DNA from: Pleionea sp. CnH1-48
GTDB lineage: Bacteria > Pseudomonadota > Gammaproteobacteria > Enterobacterales > Kangiellaceae
Assembly: GCF_024124665.1 (NCBI RefSeq)
Contig: NZ_JAMXSB010000004.1
Span: 310,001 to 374,000 of the forward strand
DNA length: 64,000 nucleotides
Direction of reading: 5' to 3'
Shown here: positions 9,701 to 18,733 of the stretch, one piece after another
How positions within the stretch are numbered: position 1 is the first letter of the stretch
Layout: each line of letters opens with the position of its first letter
Position numbers and translations under genes: made by a program
The notes under the pieces: model-generated
Databases searched by the model: none
What the model was told of the DNA's origin: nothing
Seen by the model: only the letters and a program-made list of their open reading frames with translations

Positions 9701-12700
9701 CGCGCATTAGAGATAGGCAACATTCAACCGGATCAGGTTGACTTTGTTGAGGCGCATGGTTCGGGAACCAAACTGGGTGATCCTCAAGAAGCCGAAGGGC
9801 TTAATCGTGTTTTTGGTGGTCGTGAACGACCATTATATCTGGGCAGCGTTAAATCTAATCTGGGGCATCTAGAATCTGCCGCAGGCATGGCGGGCTTGAT
9901 AAAAACGGTCTTGTCACTGCAACACGGTATGCTTCCGCCCAATTTACATCATCATAAACCCAATCAATTACTCGATTGGAAAACCGCCTCGTTGCAAGTG
10001 GTTGATCGACTCATGCCTTGGCCGCAACATAACCGAGTGCGTACGGCCTCCATCACATCTCTCGGTATCAATGGCAGCAATGCCCATACGGTGTTGCAAT
10101 CTTATCAGCCAAAGAACACTCAACAAAATAATGATGACACAGCAAAAGCGCCTTATCTGTTTTCTTGGTCGGCACGATCGGCGGAAGCTTTGCATAACAA
10201 TTTAAGTGATTGTGCCAGTGCGGTGATGTCATCAAAGGTTAAAGACATTTCGCTGCAATCTTGGTGTCGAGCCAGTAATTTTCAGCGCAGTGGTAATGCC
10301 ATTCGCTATGCTTGTCTGGCAGAAAGTTATGAACAGCTGGCCAAAAAGCTCACCCGTTATGTAACGAAAAATAAAGGTGCTGTTAAAACGCAAAAAGGCA
10401 ACAAAGGTTTTCAGTCTCATCAAGTGGCCTTTTTATATACTGGCCAAGGTTCCTGCTACCTCGGTATGGGTTCGACTTTGTATAAGAATTCAAAGGCTTT
10501 TCGCAATGCTTTTGACTTGTGTGATAAGCAATTCAATAAACATCTAGGCGCTTCTCTCACTGCCTACGTTTTGGGTGCTGAGTCGAGTGAAGACTTGAGT
10601 AATACACGCGTCACTCAGGCGCTTATTTTTAGTGTTGGGTATGCTTTAACTCAGTTCTGGAAGTCTATCGGTATTGTTGCGGATTGTGTCATTGGTCATA
10701 GCATCGGTGAATATGCCGCTGCTGTAGAAGCCGGAGTATTAAGCCTGGATGATGCTATTAGCATGGTGGCCCTGCGTGGCCAGATTATGCAAAAGAGCAG
10801 TGCAAGTGGAAAAATGGTTGGGCTTTTATGTGGCCGAGACCAAGCAGAAGCTTTCTGTCATGGCATAGAAGACGTTTGGGTTGCAGCCGTTAACTCAGCA
10901 GAAAATGTCACGATTTCAGGCGCGATTGATTCTGTTGATAAAGTGATTGCGAAAGCTAAGGCGGCCAGAGTCTTTACTGAGTCGTTGACTATCCAGCATC
11001 CATTCCATAGTCCTTTAATGGCAGACAGCGCTGAGCAATTGGCCGCTGGCTTATCTCACGTTAACTTTAGTCAACCAGAGTTGTCGATTTTCTCCAGCAT
11101 GAACGGAGAGCTGATCGAGCAATCGCAAGAGATGGCTGCAGGCTATTGGGCTCGGCATTTGTGTCAACCAGTCTTGTTTGCCGATGCATTTAAGAACACC
11201 GTGCAAGCGGGGGCCAAGATCTTTATCGAGATTGGCGGTAATGCCACCTTAACAGGACTGGCCGCCGAAATGTTTGACGACAAGGATGCCATGTTTGCGC
11301 CTTCGTTAAGAGAAGGCAGAGATGCCTGGATTCAAATCAATGAGAGTCTCATTCAATGCTACAAAGCGGGTGCGGATATCGATTGGCAAGCCTATCACGG
11401 CATCAACCCTGTTGCTGTGCCATCGTTGCCGAACACAGCGTTTAATAAGCGCAGATACTGGTTCGAGTTAAATTCACAAAAAGCACAGGCTGCTGACCGT
11501 ACGACAAACGGCGCTTTGACAAACCTCGTATCTACAAACGAAAGTCCGTCTCATCCAAAGAGCACCATCATCATGGAACATAAGCCAGTAGAAAGCTCGA
11601 ATGCTACTTTCGAATTCTCTTCTTCGCCATCCACTGCCGATCAAGTCATTGAAGTGACCGAGAATATCTTAGCGATGATTGCAGAAGTCAGTGGCATTGA
11701 TGAAACCGAACTCACGCATGACATTCATTTGCTGTCTCTTGGCTTGGATTCTCTTATGCTGGTGCGTCTGGGACGAAGCCTGGTTTCTCAATACGGTGTA
11801 GAAATCTCTCTTAATGAACTGCTTAAATCTTTCCACTCGCCACAGCTCATTGCTGAACATGTTGTTGCGCAGATGCCAGAAGAAAAGAAAGCTCAGCAGC
11901 AAACGATTCAACCGTTAGAAAACAAAACACAAGATAATGCCACCGAGGCAGCCGTTGCACAGACTGACTCAGCAGTTGTACAGAATCGCGACGTCACTCA
12001 AAGTGCGCCTTTGCCAGCGCTGGGCGAAACGACCGAGAGTGATGCACTGTATCGTTTAATGCAAAGCCAGCTAACGGTTATGCAACAACAGATTCAATTG
12101 TTGGGAGGTCAGCCACTTTCACAACAAAAAGGTACAGATGCTTTACCAAGTCTTAGCGATAGTCTAGTGAAAGGTGATGTCGCAGCCAGTGAAACTAAAA
12201 AAACGGCAACGCCCGTTGCCAAGCCACCGCAAAACATTGTTTGGGAAGAGGAAGAGTTAACCTTTGAGCAGCGAACTTTCATTCAAGGTTTAGCACAAGA
12301 TCTCAATCAAAAAAACATTGGCTCCAAAAACTATAACGCAGACTACAGTGGGGGACTGGCCGACTGGCTTATCCGAGCACACTTTACACCTGCTACCAAA
12401 GAGATGTGTCATCTGGTCGTGGCTGAAGAGTCAAAAGGGTGCCGTTTTAAAGATATTGATGGCAATGAATATTTAGATACCTGCATGGGCTTTACCGTCA
12501 ATATGTTTGGTCATAGTCCAGACTTTGTCGTTGATGCCGTCACGAAGCAATTGTCCAAAGGTATGATTCTCGGGCCTCAGTCAGACAAAGTGGGCGAAGT
12601 TGCAAAGATGATTTGCGAGCTAACGGGCATTGAACGAGTCGCTTTTACCAATTCGGGAACCGAGGCGGTGATGGCGGCTTTGAGAGTTGCCCGCTCTGTG

Positions 12701-15700
12701 ACCGGACGCCAAAAAGTGGTTCGTTTTAGCACTTCTTATCACGGCACTTTTGATGGCATTTTAGCTCGAGCAGACGAAGAGGGCGCTGCGCCTCTAGCGA
12801 ATGGTGTTGTTCAGTCGATGGTGGATGACACCTTGGTATTGAACTACGGTTCAAAAAAGTCGCTACAGCAAATTGAAGCCTTAGGTGAAGATATCGCTGC
12901 AGTACTGGTTGAGCCAGTACAAAGCAGAAATCTTGCGTTACAACCCGTAGAGTACCTTAAAGAGTTAAGACGATTAACTGAAGAAAAAGGCATCGCGTTA
13001 ATTTTTGACGAAATCATATTTGGTTTCCGCAGCCATCCTGGTGGTATCCAGGCGCGTTGGGGGATCAGAGCTGATTTGGTCACCTACGGAAAAGTGGTTG
13101 GCGGTGGTCTGCCCATTGGCGTTTTTGGCGGTAAGTCTAAGTTTATGGATGCCATTGATGGTGGTGACTGGTTGTCGAACCATCGCAAGACGGAACTGCC
13201 AGAAACACAAACCACCTTCTTTGCGGGTACCTTCTGTAAGCATCCGTTGGCTATGGCAGCTGCCCATGCTGTGATGACCGAAATAAAGCGTGACAAAGGT
13301 GCTATACAAAAGCGATTGGAATCGGTGACGACGGCTTTTGTTGAGCAGGTTAATGTGTTTTTTGCTGAACAAGAAGTGCCATTCAAATTAAGCAGTTTCA
13401 GCTCAGTGTATCGATTCGATCCGTTGCCTTCACAAGATCCCGAAAAGTTTGCTCTGGAGTCTGATTTATTTTTCCGTCTGATGCTGAAAAAAGGCGTTTA
13501 TGTCTGTTACGTCTGGGAGAATCGTTCCGGTTGTTTCTCTAGTGCTCATACACCAGACGATGTTCAAGAAATCATCTCTGCTATTAAATACGCTGTGTGG
13601 GAATTGCGTAAAGGAGGCTTTAGTTTCCGTGCGTTGGATTTAAAGCGCGGCAAGCCAGATTCAAAAACGCTTCCAGAGTTTGATAACAAAACTTTATCTT
13701 CTGAAGAACGCCGTATGTTTGTGTTGAGTCAGATGAACAATGGCGATCTGGCTTATCGATTATGCGGTGCGCTCAAGTTCAGCGGTGAATTTGACATCGA
13801 AAGAGCAAAAGACACATTACGACAGCTAACGCAACATCATCGAGCTCTGCGCACGGCTTATCGAATCGAAGATGGCGAGGTTAAACGCTGGGTCAAAGCA
13901 GAAGTCGAGCCGATGGTTTATGTGGCAGAGCTGGGGCAAAAGACAATACAAGAAGCGATTGCACCCGATCCAAAAGCATTTCGATTGGACCAGGCACCAC
14001 TGTGGCGAATTGGCTTTATCTCTTGTCCAGAAGAAAATCATCAAGCACAACATTTGATGGTTCTGGAGTTTAGTCATCTGATTTCTGACGGCATATCCAT
14101 CTCTTTATTTATTCAAGACTTTATGACGCTCTATCAAGGGCAAACATTGGAGCCTGTTAATAAAGAATACGAAGAATACGTTATTCGAGAAAGCTCGTTT
14201 GTCCAGTCAGATAAATATCAACAACAGCTAAATTATTGGCAGCAGCAATTACAACCTGTTGCAGAACCTATTCGCCTACCTGCGGATTTTCCCAGACCAG
14301 AACAGGTGGACTTTACGGGCGATGTCAATCACTTTGTCATCGACGCAGAGACCACTCTAGCGTTGAAGGAAACCGCCAAGCAACATCAATGCACTGTCTT
14401 TAATGTGTTGTTCAGTAGCTTTTTTGTTTTGTTAAACAAGCTGTCGCAACAGAATGATATTGCTGTAGGTGTGCCTTTTGATTCACGCGGTCATGATGGG
14501 TTCGAGCGTACTTTGGGTATGTTTGCGCAAAGCTTGGTTATTCGCCATCAGTTAAAAGGCGAAACCTCTTTTAGCGAGTTGGTTCAGCAAGTGGCAGAAC
14601 GCTGCAATGATGCTTACGACAATAGCCAGTTGCCACTTGATCGCTTAACAGACACGTTAGAGTTAGAACGCGACGCCAGCCGTAACGCATTATTTGACGT
14701 AATGTTTATTTATGAAGTAGGTGATGAACGTTCCATAAAGAGCGATTCTCTGGATGTAGTGACGATTCCGATGGATGTCAAAGCATCCGCATTTGATCTT
14801 ACCTTTGAGATCACTCAAGAACGGGGATGCTTAAGTTGTCGAATGATTTATGCTTCCAGCTTATTTAAGTCAGAAACCATCGCTCAATGGCAAGAATACT
14901 TCCGTTATATCTTAAGTCAGATTATTGATAATCCTCACTCAAAGGTAAAAGATATCGAGTTGCTAAATCAGGCAACTCGCCATAGGTTACTAAAGGATTT
15001 CAATAGCACTCAACGAGACTTTGATCTTGACCAAACACTGACTCAATTAGTATCAAAGAGTGCTGCCACTTATTCGAAGCGCAATGCCATAAAAACGGCG
15101 CAAGGCAATCTCAGGTATGCTGAGCTAGAGCGAGCCGCTAATATTCTTGCTCGTCGTTTACAAGAGCAGGGAGCTAAGTCTGGCCGTTATGTTGGCATAC
15201 TCTTGCCAAGAGAAGCGTCGCTGATTGTAGCCATGTTAGCGGTCATGAAAACGGGAGCCGCTTATGTGCCTATGGACCCAGCTTATCCTAAGGCACGACT
15301 CAGTTATATGTTAGAAAAGTCAGCGGCCGATATCCTTATCAGCAGCGACAACCTATGGGAGCAACTGGACTTTGAAGGCACGATAATAGATCCGCAAAAA
15401 GTACTCGCCGAAACGACTCCCGGTAAAAAAATTAAGAAGCTCGATGCGTCTTTATCGACTGAACCGGCTTATACCATCTTTACTTCGGGTTCCACCGGAC
15501 AGCCTAAAGGCGTGGTCGTTGGTCATCGTAGTTTAGTGAACTTTGTATTGGGAATGGATGAAGCCTTATCGTTTCCTACGCAAATAACAACGCTCGGATT
15601 AACATCTGTCAGCTTTGATATTTTTGTACTCGAAGTGTTTTTGACTCTTGTAAAGGGTGGCACTCTGGTGTTGGCTAATGAGGAGCAAAGTTACGATCCC

Positions 15701-17395
15701 AAGGCGCTGACATCGTTAATAAAAGCAGCAAAGGTGTCTGTCGTTCAGATGACACCAAGCCGATTAAAACTTCTTCTTACCACCACCAACGCAGCAGCGA
15801 TGTTTGCTGGAGTAAAACTTATGTTAGTGGGCGGTGAAGCTTTTCCGCAACAAGAACTCAATGAGCTACAGTCTATTCCTGACATGAAGTTGTTTAATGT
15901 CTATGGCCCAACTGAAACAACGGTATGGTCCAGCGTGAAATCGCTGCATGAAACCAGCAAAGTGACGCTTGGTGCTCCCATTGCCAATACACGAATGTAC
16001 GTACTCGATGACACTCTTAATCTGTTGCCTATCGGGCAAAAGGGTGATCTCTACATTGCAGGTGAAGGACTCGCTCACGGTTATTTAGATGATGAACAAA
16101 AAACATCCCTGGCTTTTATCAGCGATCCTTTTGTTGATGGTGAGTTAATGTACCGAACCGGTGACTTAGCAGCATGGAGCGAGCAAGGTGAGTTGGTCTA
16201 CTACGGACGAGGAGACAATCAGATTAAATTACGAGGCTATCGTATAGAGCTTGAAGAGTTAGAAAACGCATTGTGTGCCTGTGAGGAAGTTAAGCATGCT
16301 GCTGTGGTGAAACGCGAGCAAGCGGATGGACAAGCTTACTTAGTGGCTTTTTGTCATGTTAGTTCTGATACAGAAAACAAGATAGGAAGTGATACGACGA
16401 CTGATGAAGACGTTTCGCAGCTTATTCAAAACCAACTCAAAGACACTTTGCCCGAATACATGGTGCCCAGCTTGATCATTCCGATGCAACAACTTCCCAT
16501 GACGCCTAATGGAAAGGTTGATAGAAACCAATTACCTCAAGACGTTGCTTCTTTGATGCAGGAGCGAGTTGTTTCAACTGAGTCTGAAATGAGTATTAAT
16601 GATTCGCTGATGAGCCAGTTGCGTGAGATATGGTCACAGCTGTTAGACGGTAGACCATTGCAAGAGAACAAGAGCTTCTTTGATCTCGGTGGCAACTCGA
16701 TGAATCTGGTGTTGATGCAAAATGTGTTAGACAAAGAGTATCCTGGATTGATCGAAGTGAGTGATATTTTTGCTAACCCAACTCTAAGCAAGCTGCATCG
16801 ACTTATTTCTACTCGCCTGGAGCAGAAAGCTCAAGAAACTGACTTTGTAGAAATGGTGATGCCAGAAGAGTTTTTTGTTGATGATAACCAGGTTCAGGAC
16901 GCAAGCAGCTTGCAACTTAACTGGGATGAAAAATTAGAAGCGAACATAAAAAGCTATGCCGAAAAAAATGGCGTAACGACTTACGATGTTGTTTTAGCCA
17001 TGCATGGATTATTGCTGCATAAAGTGCTGCAACAAGATCAAATCACTTTGTATTCGGCAAGCGCCAATGGTTACTGCACTATCCAGCTGGACTTCTCTCA
17101 GCTAACCAATACCAACGACATGGTTAAACAGGTTTATCAGCTGCGAAGTCAGGCTGGAACGCAAACTCATTATCCTACTTTGGACCGTCAACATGACAAA
17201 GGTGTGTTAACTCTGTTTGTTGATAAGCAGGAGAGTGCAATAGAACATCCGGGCTTTGATATGGTGTTTAACATTAACGAAACAGGTACTGCGGAACGTC
17301 TTGACTTTGATAACTCGCGGTTATGTGAACAAAAAATGACGAGCTTGGCGAGTGGATACATCAATTTAGTCAAAGCAGCCGTCAACGAAGCATGA
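6722..17395 (+). CDS. Hybrid FAAL-ACP-KS-AT-ACP-aminotransferase-C-A(Gly-like)-PCP synthetase (mycosubtilin/iturin MycA-like start)
   Basis: Starter enzyme of the assembly line, 3557 aa from ATG 6722 (a TTG at 6713 is also possible). Domains in order: fatty acyl-AMP ligase about 1-565 (QFSSGSTGTPKG near 173, IPKTTSGKVQR near its end); ACP with Ser642 (GIPSIRL); KS 714-1120 with Cys877, His1012 and His1049; AT 1235-1535 with Ser1327 (GHSIGE) and HPFHS; ACP with Ser1677 (GLDSL); class III aminotransferase 1860-2300 with PLP lysine 2124 (TYGKVVGGG); C 2325-2745 (SHLISDG, His2452); A 2755-3260, approximate code DILQLGVVWK, close to glycine domains; PCP Ser3326; then about 180 residues resembling only the second half of a C domain. 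It should activate a fatty acid, extend it by one unit, convert the beta-keto group to an amine and join it to Gly. The cis AT is unlike MycA/ItuA, which rely on a separate AT. Confidence 0.95.
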   Translation: MTKTLNDALIESAKTDKGIHFYGIGEESFLSYADLLSGAKKYLCAFQQRGVKQGDEIVLQFDALSEFLQAYWACLLGGIIPIPLAYASLADNAHKIFSVWGILNSPWLASDDEALYDKLLAHADTFNGELDATELFYQKIRSQCFVPSRLMNEDVDSDLLLPKVSPEDIAFIQFSSGSTGTPKGVVLTHANLLVNIDDILVGTDQHQEDVFLSWKPKSHDFGMIAFHLAPIVAQVTQVHIPTKAYIWSPAIWFQAVDKFRATILGCPNFGYQHFLKLYKRRRKQEWNWDLSCIRMIINGAEPISAELSRQFADEMQQYQMSSDVFYCAYGLAEASLMVSLGKPGDGVREFFVDRERLNIGDKVVEVSEADENVLKLVDCGAILQSVQVRITDGEGNLLPEKVVGKVEIFGDNVSQGYYNNPQASKAAIDHEGWFNTGDLGYMCDGQLIFASRVKEMIIINGINYFPYDIERAILQSKGKQTLNQFIACSIPHPEQTCEQLAVFVYYKKDVDSFKATAEEIREIVLDSFGLNVDYVVPTTNIPKTTSGKVQRFRLRSDFLRGEFDEVLTQLGQSRVINQSLASKEVDEVRNQSKETSGSGSDRVQQKRKERQLKQRIRQLIMQEAKVDQLDDDVSFFDIGIPSIRLVNIQDQIEQEFDLALSSVAALDNASVNQLTSCILSALSAQDNDSIIGQEQEQEKETLTSEVEEDDSDGFAIIGMSCRFPGGASSPEAYWQLLCRGDDPVGPLPTERWQQDPQRDKPISCRDGGFLTNIEQFDPLFFGITPVEALAMDPQQRLLLEVCHEGFENAGFDVTQLKGSNTGVFVGISSSEYAEVGKDFGHDTGPYSSTGNMFNTASGRISYVFGLQGPSVALDSACSSSLVSLHHAIRELEAKVCDQVIVAAVNLILKPDGHICYSSLDALSPTGRCRSFDDSADGYIRSEGCGAVVLKRLADAERDGDNILAVIRGTAVNHNGHNGGLTVPSADAQEKVIKRALEIGNIQPDQVDFVEAHGSGTKLGDPQEAEGLNRVFGGRERPLYLGSVKSNLGHLESAAGMAGLIKTVLSLQHGMLPPNLHHHKPNQLLDWKTASLQVVDRLMPWPQHNRVRTASITSLGINGSNAHTVLQSYQPKNTQQNNDDTAKAPYLFSWSARSAEALHNNLSDCASAVMSSKVKDISLQSWCRASNFQRSGNAIRYACLAESYEQLAKKLTRYVTKNKGAVKTQKGNKGFQSHQVAFLYTGQGSCYLGMGSTLYKNSKAFRNAFDLCDKQFNKHLGASLTAYVLGAESSEDLSNTRVTQALIFSVGYALTQFWKSIGIVADCVIGHSIGEYAAAVEAGVLSLDDAISMVALRGQIMQKSSASGKMVGLLCGRDQAEAFCHGIEDVWVAAVNSAENVTISGAIDSVDKVIAKAKAARVFTESLTIQHPFHSPLMADSAEQLAAGLSHVNFSQPELSIFSSMNGELIEQSQEMAAGYWARHLCQPVLFADAFKNTVQAGAKIFIEIGGNATLTGLAAEMFDDKDAMFAPSLREGRDAWIQINESLIQCYKAGADIDWQAYHGINPVAVPSLPNTAFNKRRYWFELNSQKAQAADRTTNGALTNLVSTNESPSHPKSTIIMEHKPVESSNATFEFSSSPSTADQVIEVTENILAMIAEVSGIDETELTHDIHLLSLGLDSLMLVRLGRSLVSQYGVEISLNELLKSFHSPQLIAEHVVAQMPEEKKAQQQTIQPLENKTQDNATEAAVAQTDSAVVQNRDVTQSAPLPALGETTESDALYRLMQSQLTVMQQQIQLLGGQPLSQQKGTDALPSLSDSLVKGDVAASETKKTATPVAKPPQNIVWEEEELTFEQRTFIQGLAQDLNQKNIGSKNYNADYSGGLADWLIRAHFTPATKEMCHLVVAEESKGCRFKDIDGNEYLDTCMGFTVNMFGHSPDFVVDAVTKQLSKGMILGPQSDKVGEVAKMICELTGIERVAFTNSGTEAVMAALRVARSVTGRQKVVRFSTSYHGTFDGILARADEEGAAPLANGVVQSMVDDTLVLNYGSKKSLQQIEALGEDIAAVLVEPVQSRNLALQPVEYLKELRRLTEEKGIALIFDEIIFGFRSHPGGIQARWGIRADLVTYGKVVGGGLPIGVFGGKSKFMDAIDGGDWLSNHRKTELPETQTTFFAGTFCKHPLAMAAAHAVMTEIKRDKGAIQKRLESVTTAFVEQVNVFFAEQEVPFKLSSFSSVYRFDPLPSQDPEKFALESDLFFRLMLKKGVYVCYVWENRSGCFSSAHTPDDVQEIISAIKYAVWELRKGGFSFRALDLKRGKPDSKTLPEFDNKTLSSEERRMFVLSQMNNGDLAYRLCGALKFSGEFDIERAKDTLRQLTQHHRALRTAYRIEDGEVKRWVKAEVEPMVYVAELGQKTIQEAIAPDPKAFRLDQAPLWRIGFISCPEENHQAQHLMVLEFSHLISDGISISLFIQDFMTLYQGQTLEPVNKEYEEYVIRESSFVQSDKYQQQLNYWQQQLQPVAEPIRLPADFPRPEQVDFTGDVNHFVIDAETTLALKETAKQHQCTVFNVLFSSFFVLLNKLSQQNDIAVGVPFDSRGHDGFERTLGMFAQSLVIRHQLKGETSFSELVQQVAERCNDAYDNSQLPLDRLTDTLELERDASRNALFDVMFIYEVGDERSIKSDSLDVVTIPMDVKASAFDLTFEITQERGCLSCRMIYASSLFKSETIAQWQEYFRYILSQIIDNPHSKVKDIELLNQATRHRLLKDFNSTQRDFDLDQTLTQLVSKSAATYSKRNAIKTAQGNLRYAELERAANILARRLQEQGAKSGRYVGILLPREASLIVAMLAVMKTGAAYVPMDPAYPKARLSYMLEKSAADILISSDNLWEQLDFEGTIIDPQKVLAETTPGKKIKKLDASLSTEPAYTIFTSGSTGQPKGVVVGHRSLVNFVLGMDEALSFPTQITTLGLTSVSFDIFVLEVFLTLVKGGTLVLANEEQSYDPKALTSLIKAAKVSVVQMTPSRLKLLLTTTNAAAMFAGVKLMLVGGEAFPQQELNELQSIPDMKLFNVYGPTETTVWSSVKSLHETSKVTLGAPIANTRMYVLDDTLNLLPIGQKGDLYIAGEGLAHGYLDDEQKTSLAFISDPFVDGELMYRTGDLAAWSEQGELVYYGRGDNQIKLRGYRIELEELENALCACEEVKHAAVVKREQADGQAYLVAFCHVSSDTENKIGSDTTTDEDVSQLIQNQLKDTLPEYMVPSLIIPMQQLPMTPNGKVDRNQLPQDVASLMQERVVSTESEMSINDSLMSQLREIWSQLLDGRPLQENKSFFDLGGNSMNLVLMQNVLDKEYPGLIEVSDIFANPTLSKLHRLISTRLEQKAQETDFVEMVMPEEFFVDDNQVQDASSLQLNWDEKLEANIKSYAEKNGVTTYDVVLAMHGLLLHKVLQQDQITLYSASANGYCTIQLDFSQLTNTNDMVKQVYQLRSQAGTQTHYPTLDRQHDKGVLTLFVDKQESAIEHPGFDMVFNINETGTAERLDFDNSRLCEQKMTSLASGYINLVKAAVNEA

Positions 17396-17413
17396 TAGTA
17401 AATAGGTAACGAT

Positions 17414-18697
17414 ATGAAAAATATAGCAATGTTATTTCCGGGCCAGGGTGCCCAATATTCAGGGATGGGAAAACAATTGTTTTCTCGTTACGAGTTCGTT
17501 AAAGACATGTTTAAAGTCGCATCGGATGTGCTTGATATGGACATGGAGCATTTATGTTTCGAAGCGCCTGCTGACCAATTAAATAGTACCGAAAATACTC
17601 AGCCAGCGTTGGTTTTGTGTGGTGCTGCAGCTTACCGGGTTTTTCAACAAGAAACCGGATTACAACCCGTTGTTATGGCCGGACACAGCATCGGAGAAAT
17701 CACGGCACTGATCAGCGCCGAGGCCATTAGTTTTGAAGATGGTTTAAAGCTTGCGCGTGCTCGAGGCCAAGCCATGGCCGCTTGCAGCCAACCTGGCGAA
17801 ACAGGCATGGCGGCTGTAGTTAAACTTGACCGAACGTTGGTTGAAGACGTTTGCCAAACTGTACCCGGCTATGGCGAAGATTTTGTCATCGCCAATTATA
17901 ACTCAGCTGCGCAGTTGGTGATTTCTGGACGTACTGATGCCTTGGAACAAGCAAAAGTTGCGTTAAAAGAAAAAGGCGCATCTTACATCCCATTACGTGT
18001 CAGTGGCGCTTTCCATAGTCCTTTAATGAAGCCTGCTGCAAGTGAGTTTGCCAACTTGTTAAAAAATATCGGTTTTAGTTCACCTAAGATCCCTGTGATC
18101 GCCAATGTAAATGCTAAGCCTTACGCTGATGTTGAAAGTATTCCCACTTTATTAACTCAGCAGATCAGCCAGTCGGTGTTATGGCAAGAAAGCATGGAGA
18201 AGTTAGTAGCAGGAGAGTTTGAAGAGATTAAGTTGGCCAGTGATAAAATCGATTTATTTGTCGAAACAGGCCCTGGCGTTGTCATCAAAAAGCTCACCTC
18301 AGTCCTCTTTAACGACGCTTTATCTTATTCTCTGGATCATGATGAAGACAAGGAGCCACTGGATAAGCAACTCGAAATTGATGTTCGCACCATTCAATAC
18401 CAGCCTGCTTTCTTAGGTAAGTGTATGGCTGTTGCCGTCAGTACTCGCAATAACAACTTTGATAACAGCAGTTATCAAGAGAACGTCATTGAGCCTTATC
18501 ATAAACTAAAAGAAATGCATGAGCTTTGCACCAGTGAAGAAAGACTGGCCGATGCGAGTGAGATGAAGCTGGGCTTGCAGCTACTTGAACAGATTATGAC
18601 AAGTAAAGGCGCAGAAAAAACAGAACTTGAGCAACGATTCCGTGAGATTGCAACGGTAACAGGACAGGCGCAGGTACTAGAAGATTATCTGGGTTGA
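17414..18697 (+). CDS. Stand-alone malonyl-CoA:ACP acyltransferase, FenF/ItuD-like trans-AT
   Basis: Discrete acyltransferase that should load malonyl onto the ACPs of the AT-less modules that follow. FabD-type motifs are clear: LFPGQGAQYSGMG at the N-terminus, nucleophile Ser92 in GHSIGE, and GAFHSPLM near residue 200. At 427 aa it exceeds FabD (about 310 aa) by a C-terminal region after residue about 300; mycosubtilin FenF is also longer than FabD. It starts 18 nt after the first megasynthase. The cis AT there and this trans AT may take different substrates (hydroxymalonyl-ACP and malonyl-CoA), but the sequence alone does not say which takes which. Confidence 0.92.
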   Translation: MKNIAMLFPGQGAQYSGMGKQLFSRYEFVKDMFKVASDVLDMDMEHLCFEAPADQLNSTENTQPALVLCGAAAYRVFQQETGLQPVVMAGHSIGEITALISAEAISFEDGLKLARARGQAMAACSQPGETGMAAVVKLDRTLVEDVCQTVPGYGEDFVIANYNSAAQLVISGRTDALEQAKVALKEKGASYIPLRVSGAFHSPLMKPAASEFANLLKNIGFSSPKIPVIANVNAKPYADVESIPTLLTQQISQSVLWQESMEKLVAGEFEEIKLASDKIDLFVETGPGVVIKKLTSVLFNDALSYSLDHDEDKEPLDKQLEIDVRTIQYQPAFLGKCMAVAVSTRNNNFDNSSYQENVIEPYHKLKEMHELCTSEERLADASEMKLGLQLLEQIMTSKGAEKTELEQRFREIATVTGQAQVLEDYLG

Positions 18698-18733
18698 GAG
18701 TGTTGTTAGCCATAAATACGACGGAACAAGAAC

